Source: Rhodamnia argentea (lineage: Eukaryota > Streptophyta > Magnoliopsida > Myrtales > Myrtaceae). Taken from it: DNA of 64,000 nt. Position numbers and translations under genes: made by a program. Below are positions 37,044 to 49,800 of the stretch, in pieces (position 1 is the first letter of the stretch; each line of letters opens with the position of its first letter). Location: contig NC_063150.1 in NCBI RefSeq assembly GCF_020921035.1, positions 36,999,826 through 37,063,825 on the forward strand, in the 5' to 3' direction. Below the pieces are notes generated by a model. It ran no database searches and had not been told where the DNA came from. It was given only the letters and a program-made list of their open reading frames with translations.

Positions 37044-37747
37044 CCATTCAAATAGCTCATTTAAAGATCAAAATGAGATGCAGTGAGTAGACAGTCTAAG
37101 CCTTTGTGTGCTCATCGAAAGACAAGAAACAAAGAAGACCGGCAAAAGTTTGACATGCGCCTGGCCACCATAACTTCTCTGAGATATGGAGAAAGTCCAA
37201 AATCCTCCATGAATTGTCTTAATCAAAATAGAAAACTTTCTAATTAAAATATACTTCTCTACACCTGTATATACATGACGTCTCAAACCAGTTGCAGCCA
37301 AATCTCCTCCAAGGGAAACCGAAAATTCTCAACATTATACATCACGCAACTTCTCACCCAGAATAACAAGGAGCTGGAAGAAACGTTCTTCCATCTTCGG
37401 TGACATCAAATCAAGAAAGCAAAATAGAGAGGATTCGGTTTCTGTATCCAAGCCTACAACAGGGTCATCAATTGGACGGTCAAATTTCTTTCTATGACAT
37501 GGAAAGTTTAGGTGAAAGGACTCCAAGGTGAAGCGACGGCTCTAACTCATGATATCAACAACTGGCATGATATGGTTGGTCACGTGAAGGAACCATGAAC
37601 ACTATCAGAACGACTGTCCCATAAGTTCATAACTAAAAGTAAACAAACTTCAACCATTGAGACAATAACCATGGCGAGAACTACAATATTCTCACCATCC
37701 TCAATCTACTAGGAATCAATCTTCAAGTGAGACGGATCTCAACATAA
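37044..37747. other. 3' flank of the mid-SUN gene
   Basis: Non-coding on both strands, likely including the minus-strand 3' UTR next to 37748. Confidence 0.35.
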
Positions 37748-40622
37748 TCACAACAAAAGAATGACTCCTACAATGGCCCAATACAACAGCAAGAAAATCC
37801 AAGACGACCTAGAGTGAGGAAGCATCACAAATTTCTGCTTTCCACTAAACATATTTACAGTCAAATCTACAATAAGCTTAAGAGCTGATAAGAAAAAACA
37901 TATCAAGGTTAGAAGAAGCACAAGAACACTCTTGTTTTCCATGTGTTCCTGAGTATCCAGGATTGTCTCCATTTCTGATCTGCAAATAGCATTTGTTCTA
38001 TTATCAGTAGTCAGAAAAATGTCATCCACATGATGCAAAAAAAATTAATATGCCACATCATCTTCATCAACTTCATGTTTGTCTCACAAGTTGTGCAGTA
38101 TCCGATATGCTAGTATATGCTATATGTGAATTCAATAAGTATATCAGATAGACAATCTATTTTGTAATGGATGGCTCACTGCAGTTGCATCTTTCATAAA
38201 CTATATCCAGGGTGAAGGGATGTTGATATGCAAAACAAAGGCATTATTTTTGTAAGAACTAAGAGCTTGGTACTGAACACGGTATTTTGATGAGCAAACA
38301 ATTTTGGTTGGTTGGGATTTTTCAGTACATGGACCGGGAATGCCAACATTGACTTGCCCATCCAACCATAGCTTGCATCAGTATCCATCTTCCAACCAAG
38401 CTTCCACCTTTGTCTTTCCTGGACAGTATCTTCTCAATTCATCTTAACCAGCATGGCTAGTGAAATTACAATCCTAGTTAAATGATTACAGACTTTCATT
38501 CATTATATATATATATATATATATAGATAGATACACACACACACCCTGTAAATTTAGACCAAACAAAAAATGAAAAAGAATCACATTTAAGCGCAATCAT
38601 TGAACAATAAAATTCTAGCATAATCAGAAGTCCTACAGCTAAAAAAGGCAAGAACAGACAAGAAGTAATAGATGTATACAGAGCCGCATGCAGGAACAAC
38701 GGCATATGGACGATTGGAGGAAAGGTCACGCGTTCAAGCAGTGCATACATGCATGTGAACTGATGCCATTCCATGTGCTAATGTCAAAACAGAAGCTTGG
38801 AACATGCAGCAGAACATTACTACCATCATTGAGCTATTCACAGACTGAGAATTACCTGAGAATTGCATTTTCGCTGTTCAGAATATCAATTTGTGTGGAA
38901 ACAAGTGACTTCCACAGGACCAAATCAGATAAATCTTTAACCTGAAAAAGCCCCAGAAACCATGTCAAAAATCATGCCTCCTATAAGACTCCAAGAGAGC
39001 ACTAACAGATACGGTACATACAATAGCACCCCTGTTGTCACGAATATCCGCTATATCCAATCTGATCTTCTCCAACAGCATGGCGTTCTCAGCAATTTCT
39101 TCATCCACTTCTTTGAATAGACCCCCATACTTTAAATTCAAATCTTCCAAGTACCGCTCCAGAATGGATAAGTTTATGCCCAGTGACCGCACCTTTTGCA
39201 TCAATATCTTAAGAACACTGTCCCCAGGCAATCTTCCTACTGGCTGTGGTTGTATATCACTAATTTGTTCATCTGACTTACTCTTTGAAACGTCAAGCTT
39301 CTGCTTAGAATCTTCGTGTGCAGCTCCCAAGGCAGATTCTGTAAATTGGTTCTGATGAAGCCCATCAATTTGAGAGGGCACTGGTTGGGAAAAGATCAAC
39401 TTCTCATCTCCTGACTCGTCTGAAGTAAACCGATCATCTTGGACAGAGATCAAATCCTCTAGCATGCGCTCAACAGCATCAACACCATAAACTCTCACAG
39501 TGCTTAGAGTACAGTAAAACTCTGAACCATAGTGGCTAAGTAAATCTAATTTGAGATATCGCACCCACTTTGGCTCTGATAATCTAAATCTCTGAGATTG
39601 TTTAACATTTTTAGCAGTGAACTGGCCAAGATTGACCCATGTCTTTGTTGGATAAACCAGACTACCCAGTACCTGGAACTCCTTCACATTGGATGAATGG
39701 TGCTCGAAGTTGGCTATTTCAACAGTATAAACTAAAGTCTCTTCAGAAAGTTCTATTATCACAAATTTCTCTTCAGCTGAACATGGATTGAGCAGATACT
39801 TGTCCATATCCTTGCCCAAAATGTTAGATGCACCCTTTGCCTCCTTGTTGAAGGCCAAGACCTTCGCTCCCTTGGAAGCAGATGCATAATCATACTCAGC
39901 CCCACCCGGCTCAACCCTATGCATAGTGCTTCCAGTTTGGCCACCCATAGTATTTTCTTTAGGACTAATAGCCTTATGCTTAAATTCATCGAATTTTGGT
40001 GGTTCATCACGTGCCACCCTATCACCCTTTCGTGCATCTTTGTCCAAACCATCTTGGACACCTGAATTCTTAACTTCAATCTGCTCTTCAGAACTTGCAG
40101 CAAAATTTCTACATTCTTGTTTAGACTCTATTTGACTGCCAGGTACATTTGAACCAACACCTTCACAATGAGCACTCTTACCAAGGAAGTCATGACAAAT
40201 AACAGCACAATGACTTTCAGGTACCAAAGTAAATGTCTTCAGTGATCCTGGCCCAAATTCAGGCAAGCAAACTTTACCATCCGGGACATCTGATGTGTCT
40301 AATCCTGCATCGAGCAATTAAAGTTTTAATCAAATGCCAATCTTAAAGGATCAAATATTTGACATAAAGCCATTTTAACTGTATAAAGTTAGATGACCTC
40401 GACAAACAAGAGGAACTTGTCCACATGAGCATCACCAAGTAACAATGTGAAAATATGCTTACCTCCAAGAGCATTGCCAAGATTGATGTAAATGCATGAA
40501 GCGAAAATCAGCCACCAAAAGGTGACCAGGAGGGACAGTGACAGCTTGTTCAAGGCTTTCCTTTGAAGAAAATAATAATGCGCAGCTTTTCTTAGCAAAA
40601 ATGCTTCAACTGATCTCCGCAT
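37748..40622 (-). CDS. Mid-SUN domain membrane protein (SUN3/4/5-like)
   Basis: On the minus strand exons 40622-40463, 40304-39022, 38941-38856 and 37979-37748 join at GT-AG borders to 586 residues. The ATG at 40622 starts a basic N-terminus followed by a membrane helix at about residues 26-48 ([17 protein letters not shown]). After a polar stretch comes the SUN domain in mid-protein, about residues 215-340, with [49 protein letters not shown] and VRVYGV. A coiled coil follows ([20 protein letters not shown] onward). The last exon encodes two more membrane helices, around [19 protein letters not shown] and [17 protein letters not shown]. This layout is that of plant mid-SUN proteins, which act in the ER and nuclear envelope in nuclear shape and meiosis. 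Which of SUN3, 4 or 5 it is cannot be settled. The last coding exon lies 877 bases from the previous one. Confidence 0.93.
38504..38525. repeat. (TA)n microsatellite in the last mid-SUN intron
   Basis: About 11 TA units followed by GATAGATA and (AC)n at 38531-38543. Confidence 0.9.
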
Positions 40623-41839
40623 TTCACATTAATCCAAACCCCCCCTCCCCAATGCAAAAGTAAGCAACTGGTTCTCTCTGGATCAAAAAGCATGAACAAT
40701 CTTATTTAGACAAGATGATTTTCCAGCATGAAAACATCAGCCAAGAGACAAAACACCAAATTATCCGAGTGTTCCAAAATCTTAAACTGTCAGAGCGTGA
40801 ATATGACTCAGGACGACATATAAAACTTGTCGCAACAATGAACTAAGCCTTTAAGATTCTTCCTCAATTTCAAGACTAACATGTAACGAAACTCTGACGA
40901 GTAGTAACTGGGAACATATTCACCGACGATTTACAGTCGCATCAACAGCCCTTTTCCCTCTAAGTCTAAGCATAGCAACACGCACAAGCAAGTTCCGAGC
41001 TTTCGAATTTGTGAGTATACTGCGAATAGAAACAACTGGAAAGAAGAAGAAAACTACGAGAAACTCCATCATTTTTCAGAGCACACAGGGGCGAGCAAAA
41101 GAATTCACCTCAACCCTTCTGCATCAGAAGGGGGTTCTTGGTTTTCGTCATCAATTCATCAACTGGGCAATCCATATGTCTATAAAATCCGCGTCTTTAT
41201 TCCGTATAAATTGCAAAGCTCTCACTTTCTCAATTTCTGCTCTGCAGGAGAAAAGGAAGTTTCCAGCAAAGTTCTTGGTGGTAAGACGTTCATTTTCCTA
41301 TTTTGACTTTTCTTTTCCAAGACGCGGTGAATGAACAATTTCTACCATTACCATTGCCAATGCCGAAAACGCAACAACATCCAAATGCAGTGAATGTAAC
41401 ATGCATACATATATCATACATTTATATACAAGAGCATGAAAGTCCTAAAATTTATCAATACACAAAATGCAAGTGCAATCGAGTTTTAAAATTTATCAAA
41501 TCGGTATAATCAAATCCTTTTGTTAATTTTGTTTAACTCAACTAATGAAAAACTCTAACGTTGGATTTTTATTATTATTTTTTCCTCTTACATGGCTAAA
41601 ATATGAAGATAAGGTAAAACAATATCGAGAGAAAGTGCTGACAAGGATTGACTGGGGTCACCAAGCCAAGGCTAGTGGTTGGTGACCTTGGCCCACTGCA
41701 GGGTCCGGCCCTCAATCTAATTTAAATGAGTTTTAAATGTATTGATGTGTGCAAGAACAAACCATATTTCATAAGCAAATAAGCTTTACAAGGAATGCAA
41801 AGTGGGATAACTATTTATGAGGCAGCTTTACGAGAAAAT
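40623..41839. other. Upstream region/5' UTR of the mid-SUN gene
   Basis: AT-rich, no coding frame recognised. A short leader is expected next to 40622. The sequence CACCAAGCCAAGGCTAGTGG...CTTGGCCCACTG near 41660-41700 may belong to the repeat element that follows. Confidence 0.35.
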
Positions 41840-42290
41840 TTCAATAAAAGCTCCAAGTTCTTTCAATTTTTTTAAATAAGGGCATAAAATGATCCTTGTT
41901 TCAAATAAGGACATGAAATGGCCATGACTATTTCAAATAAGGGCCCGACTTCCCTGGCCAGCTAAATATTTCGGCCGATCAATAGTGTTTTCGTCAAAAT
42001 ACAACTTTAACCTAATTTTTAGTTAAATTAAATTAAAAATTAATAAAATTAAAAGTGAAAAAAAAAACAAATGATAAAATAATAAAAATACCAAATGACC
42101 AAAATGCCTCTATTAACCGGTGAGTCATGCTCTTTTTTTAGACCGATAAAATCATTTCATGCCCTTTATTTAAAATAATTTTCATTTCACACTTTTATTT
42201 GAGACGATGAGGGTATTTGATGCCAATATTTGAAATAAGGTTAATTTTATGTCCTTATTTGAAAAAATGAAATAACTTCAAGCTTTTTTT
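41840..42290. mobile_element. Non-autonomous DNA element with subterminal inverted repeats (copy 2)
   Basis: The left part has repeated CAAATAAGG words (41870-41945: TTTTTTAAATAAGGGCATAAAATGA, TTTCAAATAAGGACATGAAATGG, ATTTCAAATAAGGGCCC). The right part has their reverse complements (TCATGCCCTTTATTTAAAATAA, TTATTTGAAAAAATGAAATAAC). Core words GGCCAGCTAAATATTTCGGCCG and GACGAAAAT/TTTTCGTCAAAATAC match the core of copy 1 near 4136-4175 in inverted orientation. The element is related to that at 3650-4310. Exact ends were not fixed. Confidence 0.55.
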
Positions 42291-43209
42291 TTCCTTTTTC
42301 TTTTTTAGAATTTCCCCAATTTTATTATTGGCTGCGATAACCAACAGTTTGCAGCTTATTTTTAACTACAAATTGACAAGAATTAGGAATGCGACATTCG
42401 TTTACTTTATTGATCTCTGCAAGTTCCGTCACGCAATCGGATCACGCCCTGGAAGTTGAAGTTGGAACAGGAAAAGTTTGGTTGAATCGACGAAGAGAGG
42501 AGGTAAATCCAAGCCTTGCTTGATTTGATACCCACCAATCACAACACGATGGACGTTCTCGCTCTTGAGAAAGTTGCGTTTTTTTACCAGTGACAACGTA
42601 ATAAAACCCGTCATTCTCAGTAGTGTATGCCAACTTCTGTAGAGGCGGTGGGCTTCATCGTTTGAGAAGCTCCCAGAATCCGAGAAGAGGAAGGCAAATT
42701 TGAGCTAAAATTACACCTCTACTTTCAGTTTTGCCCCCCGCCCATTCTATCGATTTGTAATTCGCAGCTTTACTGAGGAAATTTAGGGTCCAGCGCGGTT
42801 CGTGTTGCCGCAATCGCCTTGGAGAGCTCAACTAGCATTTCAAAAGGAAAAAAAAAAAAGGCTAGGATCGCAAGCACATCGGCACTAGTTCGGTGGCAGA
42901 GTTGAGAATCCAAACAGGTACTCCGCTTGCTCTTATGCTCTTTGTAGTTATTGCCCACCAAGTGTTTGAAACATTGCCGATTGCTGGATTTTGCCCTCAT
43001 TGCGTGGATTCCCTCTTATCCGTTGACGAATCGATGGATTGCCTGATTGAGTTTCCTTATTTGGGGCATGCTTTGTGGACAAGTTTTCAGCTTGAGGACT
43101 TTGACTCCCGATGGAAATTTGTCTTTGATACTTCCTTGCCCAGTTAAAATGTTGCATAGTTGATTAGCTGCTTTCTCTGTGTGCAGTCACAACGATAATT
43201 TAATCTTCA
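42291..43209 (+). other. Promoter and 5' UTR of the ataxin-10 gene, with leader intron
   Basis: A donor CAAACAG/GTACTCC at 42918 and an acceptor GTGTGCAG at 43186 define a probable 269-base leader intron, leaving a 23-base exon piece before the ATG at 43210. No exact transcript start was found. Antisense ORFs at 42429-42633 are not called. Confidence 0.45.
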
Positions 43210-44805
43210 ATGGACGACAAGGTCGGGTCGTCTTTGCCAAAAGATATCCTCAATTGGCTGTTTGCTTATTCTAAATCCACAAGTCTAGCGGATGCCTTGC
43301 AAGCTCTTGTGAATATATCAAGAACTGCAGATGGGCGTGCCGATCTTGCTTCAAAGAATGTCCTTGCCTTGATACTTGATCTGATTCAAGGACACTTGGA
43401 ATATTTGAATTCTGAACTTCTGGTATCATCACTGAAGCTTCTGAGGAACCTATGTGCTGGAGAGGTTGTAAATCAGGATACCTTCATTGAGAAGAATGGA
43501 GTTGGGATCATTTTGACTGTCTTGAGGTCTGCAATGCATACTCCTTCCTTAGACTGTGGAGCCGTCAGGATGGCCCTGCAGGCTCTGGCAAATGTCTCGT
43601 TGGCTGGAGAGAGACATCAACAAACTATTTGGGTTCAATTCTTTCCAAATGAATATCTCACGCTTGCAAGAATTCGGAGTCAAGACACGGTTGATCCTTT
43701 GTGTATGATACTATATACTTGTCAAGATGGGAACCCTGTACGCCTGGCAGAGCTGTGTGGAGATCATGGTTTGTCTTTGGTGACAGAAATTGCTCGAACT
43801 GCTTCAATAGGTAAGTTCAAATTTTTTTTTTCGCTCTTTAGGCCTGGTTCTCAAGTTCTTTTCCTCCCACATTGATTGAAAGTAATGTTATTCTTGTTTT
43901 CGTCACGTGACGTCATTTCCTCTCGTTTGACAGTTGGATTTAGAGAAGAATGGTTTAAGTTGCTTCTCTCAGTTATCTGCTTAGAAGAAGCTCATTTACC
44001 CACTTTATTTGCCAAACTAGCCATTGCTCCTGCTATTGACAGCAAAGATGTCCAAATGGACTGTGATGAGTTTTCACCGGAACAGGCGTTTCTCCAGAGG
44101 ATCGTGTCAGAGATCCTAAATGAGCGAATGGACGATGTCACTGTCTCTACCGAGTTTGCATTATACATTCTTGGATTGTTCAGAAAAGCTAGCGGGTTTG
44201 TTGATTTTTCGGAAAGGGGCAAGTTTGGTCTTCCTACAGGGTCCTCTCCAATTGATGTCCTTGGGTACTCGCTCACCATGCTGAGAGATATTTGCGCGCA
44301 GGATGGTGCGCGAGGACCCACGGAAAATGCACAAGACGCAACGGGCTCACTTCTCTCCTCGGGTCTTTTGGATTCGCTTCTGAATTTGCTCCGTGAACTT
44401 GAGCCTCCCACCATTATCAGAAAAACCACTGATCATGGTCAGTGCCAAGGGAATGCAGATTCTAAACAACTGAAGCATTGCCCTTACAAGGGGTTTCGGA
44501 GAGATATTGTCGCCGTCATTGGCAACTGTTTGTACTGGAGGAAGAGCGTGCAAGATGAGGTCAGATGCAAGGATGGGGTTTTTCTGCTTATGCAGCAGTG
44601 CGTTGCGGATGAAGACAACCCGTTCTTGAGGGAATGGGGTATTTGGACAGTCAGAAACTTGTTCGAGGGAAATACCAAAAACCAACAATCAGTTGCTGAA
44701 TTGGAGCTCCGGGGAACTGTTAATACACCGGAGATTGTAGAACTTGGTCTTCGGGTGGAGTTGGATCACAAGACTAGAAGACCAAAGCTTGTAAACTCTG
44801 CCTGA
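43210..44805 (+). CDS. Ataxin-10 domain armadillo-like protein
   Basis: Two exons, 43210-43810 and 43934-44805, join at GT-AG to 490 residues; the frame is restored as ASIVGFREEW. The N-terminal 200 residues are a string of armadillo-like helix pairs (SLADALQALVNISRTADGRA, LLVSSLKLLRNLCAGE, GAVRMALQALANVSLAGERH). The C-terminal 110 residues are the conserved ataxin-10 domain (FRRDIVAVIGNCLYWRKSVQ, NPFLREWGIWTVRNLFEGN, ending LVNSA). Length and layout match the single-copy plant homologue whose loss in Arabidopsis is reported to disturb embryo-sac development (MEE50). The molecular function is not known with certainty. The ATG is the first in frame after the leader intron. Confidence 0.92.
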
Positions 44806-45740
44806 GGACTTTTCGGAGTTCCAGAATCCATGATGTGTTTCTCTGATGTTTAAGTTAACAGAAATTTATTCCATGGTATTCTGGTGGCAATTTTTGCCCC
44901 TAGACATTGAGGCGAAATCGAGAGTCAAATTTTGATGAATTAGCGTGTTCTTATAATTTGATTGTAAAATTTGCCAATTTTTCCTTAGGAATAACAGTAT
45001 ATGCAAGTAATTTAAGGCGTATTGCAGCTAAAAAACGTTAGCATGAAATCACATTAGTTCTAGTAAAGCGCAAATCTCTTATTACATTTAATTTTGCAGC
45101 AGAAATCAATAGTTCTTCCCATCTTATCATTATGTGAATTCAATAGTAAGCAATGAGGAAGTCAAATTAAGATAAAATGAATGTTGTCTATATGACAATA
45201 ATTTGCCCTTATGTAGATTGAATAGGTTATAAAAAAAAGCTGATACTATTGTCCTTTGATCAATGCGCACACCTTTTTATGCCATACGCAAAATTTCAAT
45301 CTATAAGACAATAGTAAATACAGGCAATTAAATTAAATTTTGACATTCACAACTCATTACATAATAAATGATATTTTAATACAATACGAAAATATAAAAC
45401 TGGTTAGGATAATTCTGCTTGTGATATCTAGTGAATGTTAAAAAAAAAATTGTCTCGATGCATGCGTTGATTGTGAAACATATGAAAACTAAGACATTTT
45501 CTAAGCTGTATTAATCAACATAACAATTTCATCAATCTTAATTCGAGATTCGACTTACTATATTTTTGCTTGCTGTTTATATGGGATGCATAATTTAGGG
45601 CACTAGGTTGTCTTTTCTTTATGTTTTCCTCTGCAAAACACAGAAAAGTTTAGACCGTCAACGGGGAAAAACCGACAGGGTCGAGTCCCACCTGAATTCT
45701 GTCTTTCCCTGAAGAAGATAACATCGGAGACCCGTCTTCT
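44806..45740. other. Intergenic AT-rich region
   Basis: 3' flank of the ataxin-10 gene grading into the promoter of the Smr gene. No frame longer than about 60 codons looks real and no repeat was identified. Confidence 0.4.
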
Positions 45741-46836
45741 TCATCTCTCTCTCTCTCTCTCTCTCGTATGCAGATCACAGAAGCGCCGGATTTCGTCGGT
45801 TCCCTGATTATGACAACCCGTGCGTCGTCTCCTGTTTCCGTGATTGGATCTAAGAAGCTTCGACTGTCCCTCACTTTTCTCCATATATTCATACCTTGGT
45901 TACTTCTCTTCCGGTTCACCTCTCCCCCTCGGTTTGAATAGGTAAAACTTGTTCTTTGCTCCTGTTGCTTTCCCATGAATTGGTCAGTGTTCATCTATGC
46001 TTTGGGAACCTGGACTATTGTATCCTGGTGCTCTATGACTCCTCTGTTCGTAACGAGCTGGTTGCTCTTACGGAAATGAAGGACCTTCAAGTCCTGGAGA
46101 AGTAAGTGAGTCGGCGTTGTCAGAAGAAGGGTATGGGTAGGGAAGTATTGGGCGCCTTTTGTCACTGTGGAAAAGCCAGAAGACTGCTAGTACATACCTA
46201 CTAATGTTAATCTGCTTTGATTGCTTGTTAGTTCAATCTTTTAATGATATCTCGTTGTTGTTTACTGCATACCTGTTTTACAGTTTTGAGTTTGATGGTG
46301 AGTTTCTTCCGTTCTTACTTCCTCCCAAAGAGGGAGAAAACTACTTCTGACATACCTTACCCAAAAAAAAACTACTTCTGACATAAATGGACTGCAAATG
46401 GACTTCCTCTCAACTTAGTAGAGAATATGGGAAATCCTTTTTGGAAAAGTATATGTATAGTTAAGGGAAGTGGTCAATTAAGGGAGGATTATGGCCATCG
46501 TCATTAGGTAGTGTTGAGCAGTTTCTTTCATCTGCAGTTGGTAGCTATTGAGAACTCTAGATATTGAAACTGAACGCCTTGCTGCTTCCTGCTGATTTCT
46601 CAAACTTTATATTTGCACTGTTTTGTTGTTTCAGCGTTCCTTAAATGGTGAAATCTGGTTCATCTCATCTTGACTTATAAGTTTGTTACTGTTCCACTTT
46701 GTTATTTTCATTAGTTTTAGGACACGTGTGATGCGATCTTGGGGTTAACAGCATAAAGGCCTATCAAAGCAGAAGCATACAGTATCCAGCTGGCCCTGCC
46801 TTGGACTTATCTCTATATGGTAGTGCACTACTCGTG
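45741..46836 (+). other. Promoter/5' UTR of the Smr gene with CT microsatellite and probable leader intron
   Basis: A (CT)n tract at 45742-45765 precedes the likely leader. AATAG/GTAAAAC near 45941 is a possible donor, and GGTTAACAG ending at 46750 is the likely acceptor of a leader intron of about 0.8 kb. A six-codon uORF begins at 46817. Confidence 0.45.
46355..46367 (+). mobile_element. Minimal poly(A)-ended insertion with 18-bp direct repeats
   Basis: AAAACTACTTCTGACATA occurs at 46337-46354 and again at 46368-46385. Between them is only CCTTACCC plus a run of A. The structure is that of an extremely 5'-truncated retroposon in the leader intron of the Smr gene. Confidence 0.55.
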
Positions 46837-46837
46837 A
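46817..46837 (+). promoter_or_regulatory. Upstream ORF overlapping the Smr start codon
   Basis: ATG at 46817 opens six codons and stops at TGA 46835-46837. The A of this TGA is the A of the main ATG at 46837 (TGATG), so a ribosome ending the uORF sits on the main start. Confidence 0.6.
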
Positions 46838-49800
46838 TGAATTTGTCTACTAGCTCTCAGCAGAAGAAGACTTCCCATAGCAGGGGCAAATCTACTGGTT
46901 GGGCTGCCTTTGATCGAAAGCATCGACAAGAACATGCTCTTGAATCTGAAATTCAACATGATCCTTTCCCACCGATATCAAGAGCAATTGTCTTGCCGAA
47001 CCCCTGTCAAAATCTGGCCGGGAACAATAACTCTTATAATAAGAGGCCTTTCTCGGCAGTTCTCCGATCTGCCGTAGATTTTCCAGGTTTGGCACACAAT
47101 GGAAATGTAGAGAAACAACTGCTTTCTGATGATTCCAGTGATGTACAAGGTACCAGTAGGGATTTGGTACAAGAGAGCCACACAGCGGAACTTCATTCTT
47201 GGGCTGAGAACGAGTTGATTGTGGATATTGTAGAAGCTCTCAACAATGATTTTGTTAAGGCCTCGACTTTGCTGGAAGGTATGCTATCTGCTGGGCTCTT
47301 TGAAGGAGATAAAGAATGCAAAAGCGCAAAACAAAATACTTCTTCTCAGGATTCTTCCCTTGACGAGTTAATGAGGAACAAAGATTTTTCATCAGGGAAG
47401 AATGTGGACTTTTCTGATGGCACTGACACTCTTAACAATGACTTTAACAGTGTCAACAAATATATGTTTGATGAAAAATCTTTTGGGGGAAAAACTTATG
47501 ATGATTCCACTGGAACAAGGTCTATTTTGGCCCATTTGAAGTCTTTGCCTCTTGAGCCGGAGTGTGGGGAGGAGGAGGAGGAGGATGTTTACTTGAGATT
47601 CAGGAAGGATGCAATTCGCGTTTTGAGGTACCATTACCACCCTTCTTGAATCCTCATTCTTTGTAAATTTCATTCTACTTACTTTCTTTAATTTGTGCAT
47701 CCACTCTTATACTCAATTAATCAACCGTTGTCTTCAATTTACAAGTAAATTGTCAGACTTGGTACCTTGGCATCCAACATTGGTCACAGTTATTGGCATG
47801 GAACTTAAACAGTGGTTAACAAATTTTCACATCACATATCTGCTTGTGTAGTTAGGACTCCAGGAAACATGGTTCAATCATCCATTCTGAAAAGGATGTT
47901 CCACCCTGGAAAGAATATTAGAGCCTGAGAAGATTTACAATTTAGGAGGACTTCTGTGACCTCTCCTAAAGAGAAGGTTCTGTTGCAAAACTCTGTACAT
48001 GTGATTTCGTTGTGGTTCATTTTCTTGTGATGATTATAGTGGCATATATAGCTTTTATGTTATTTTGTGTGAATTGTTTATGGAAATAGATTCTGTGCTT
48101 TAGTTGTCCCTCGCAAGGTGTTCACTAAGCTATATTAGGTACTGAACTGTGGCAAAACTGCTGAACTGTTGCGACAATTGACCTCTCTGACGGTTCTATG
48201 ATCCTTATGCTTTAACACCTCAAGAATGCAAGTATTCAGGAGTCATGGTGTTGCCTCTCTAACAGAATGTTGGGGAGTCCTGTATTGTTTGCTGGAGTAA
48301 TCCTGATTTGGTGAAATCTTTACTTTACGTAGATCAGCATCTCAGCATTCAAGGGCTGCACAAAATGACTTTCTAAGAGGTGATCATTCTTCTGCACGGC
48401 ATCACTCTCTAAAGGCTCGGGAGGAATGGTTGGTTGCTGAAAGACTCAATGACAGTGCAGCCAAGGACATCTTGAATATCAGGAATAGCAACAACGATAT
48501 ATGGACATTGGACTTGCATGGTCTTCATAAAACCGAAGCTGTTCAAGCCTTGAAAGAACGTCTGCGAAAACTCGAATCGCAGGTGCCATCAAATCGATCA
48601 GTTTCTCCAAAGAGACTTCATAGGATTCATCAGAAGAATGGAGTTGCTCGATCTTCATCGGTTGAGTGTTTAACTTCTATTGACAAGGAGAAAATGGATA
48701 AGCCACAATCAGGACAAAGACCTTTATCATTGCAAGTCATAACAGGTACTTTGCCCTTTTTTCTCCTATGTCGGGTAGAACACTATTCTCCTTACGTACG
48801 ATTATATAAGTAACCTATCCTCATGCATATTTGCCTTCTAATAAGAAATCCATCCTCATGTACCGCTCTAGCTCTATTTATGATTTGAGAGGAAAGTTTT
48901 TTCCTTCTTTCTGTGCAGTTGTGCAAGGGAAACTCTGTTAGAGATTGTATTATAAGATGCACAATCAAATGGATGAGTTTTTTATACAATTATCACTGAA
49001 AGATTAAGTTTGTCCTTGGGTGTGTCCTAGCAGATTTATGTGTCAGGTGCTAGTTATTAGGATGTAGCTGTCATGAACGTAAACATGAAATACACAGCTT
49101 TTACTAACTTGTGTAATTCGTTCCTGTTTGTCTTGTGAATGTTCCTCTCATAGAATCCGTAATGAACTTGTTTTGTCTGCAATTGTGATGTTGCCATGAC
49201 AAGAACTGAATCTATCTAAGGAATTCATGCCATGTACCTAATGGTGGTGAAAGCTTGGTCTCCATTGAGTGTCATAAATGTGTGTGATATCAACCCTCTT
49301 TAGTCTGTTTTGCCCTTTTTTCCCCTAAGTTTCCACCTGGGTGGCTGAAAAAGAATCATCCTGGAAATTTCATAGAGAAGACCTAGAGATCTGGTTGAGA
49401 GTCAATAATGTAACCCCTCTTCATCAATAACTTTGCCACTGTGCATCCCTGCCCCAACCCCGACAAAACCCGCATTTGACCTAGAAGGTATAGACCTTAA
49501 CACTGTGGCTCGGAACTAATATTTCTTAGCTCTTGGAAATTTGGAACTCAAGTTTTGTGACTACTAGTCTGTAGGTAATGTTCTTCCTATGAGACAGGTC
49601 TAATTTGACAACTGCTGCAGGTGTAGGCAACCATAGCCGAATGCAGGCTTCACTACCAGCAGCAGTGAGAAGTTTCCTTAATGAAGACGGGTAACTTCAT
49701 GTCTGCATACTACGCATGATATGCATAAACATAAACATGTCTTCTCTCAAATTTGTTCATTCAGTGTAGTTTAGAGAATATTTGTTTATGACTGGCTTGA

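Noticed and set aside
46801..46836. Extension of the Smr protein to a TTG at 46801
   Set aside because: TTG is not a normal plant start, and an ATG with family-consistent sequence follows at 46837.
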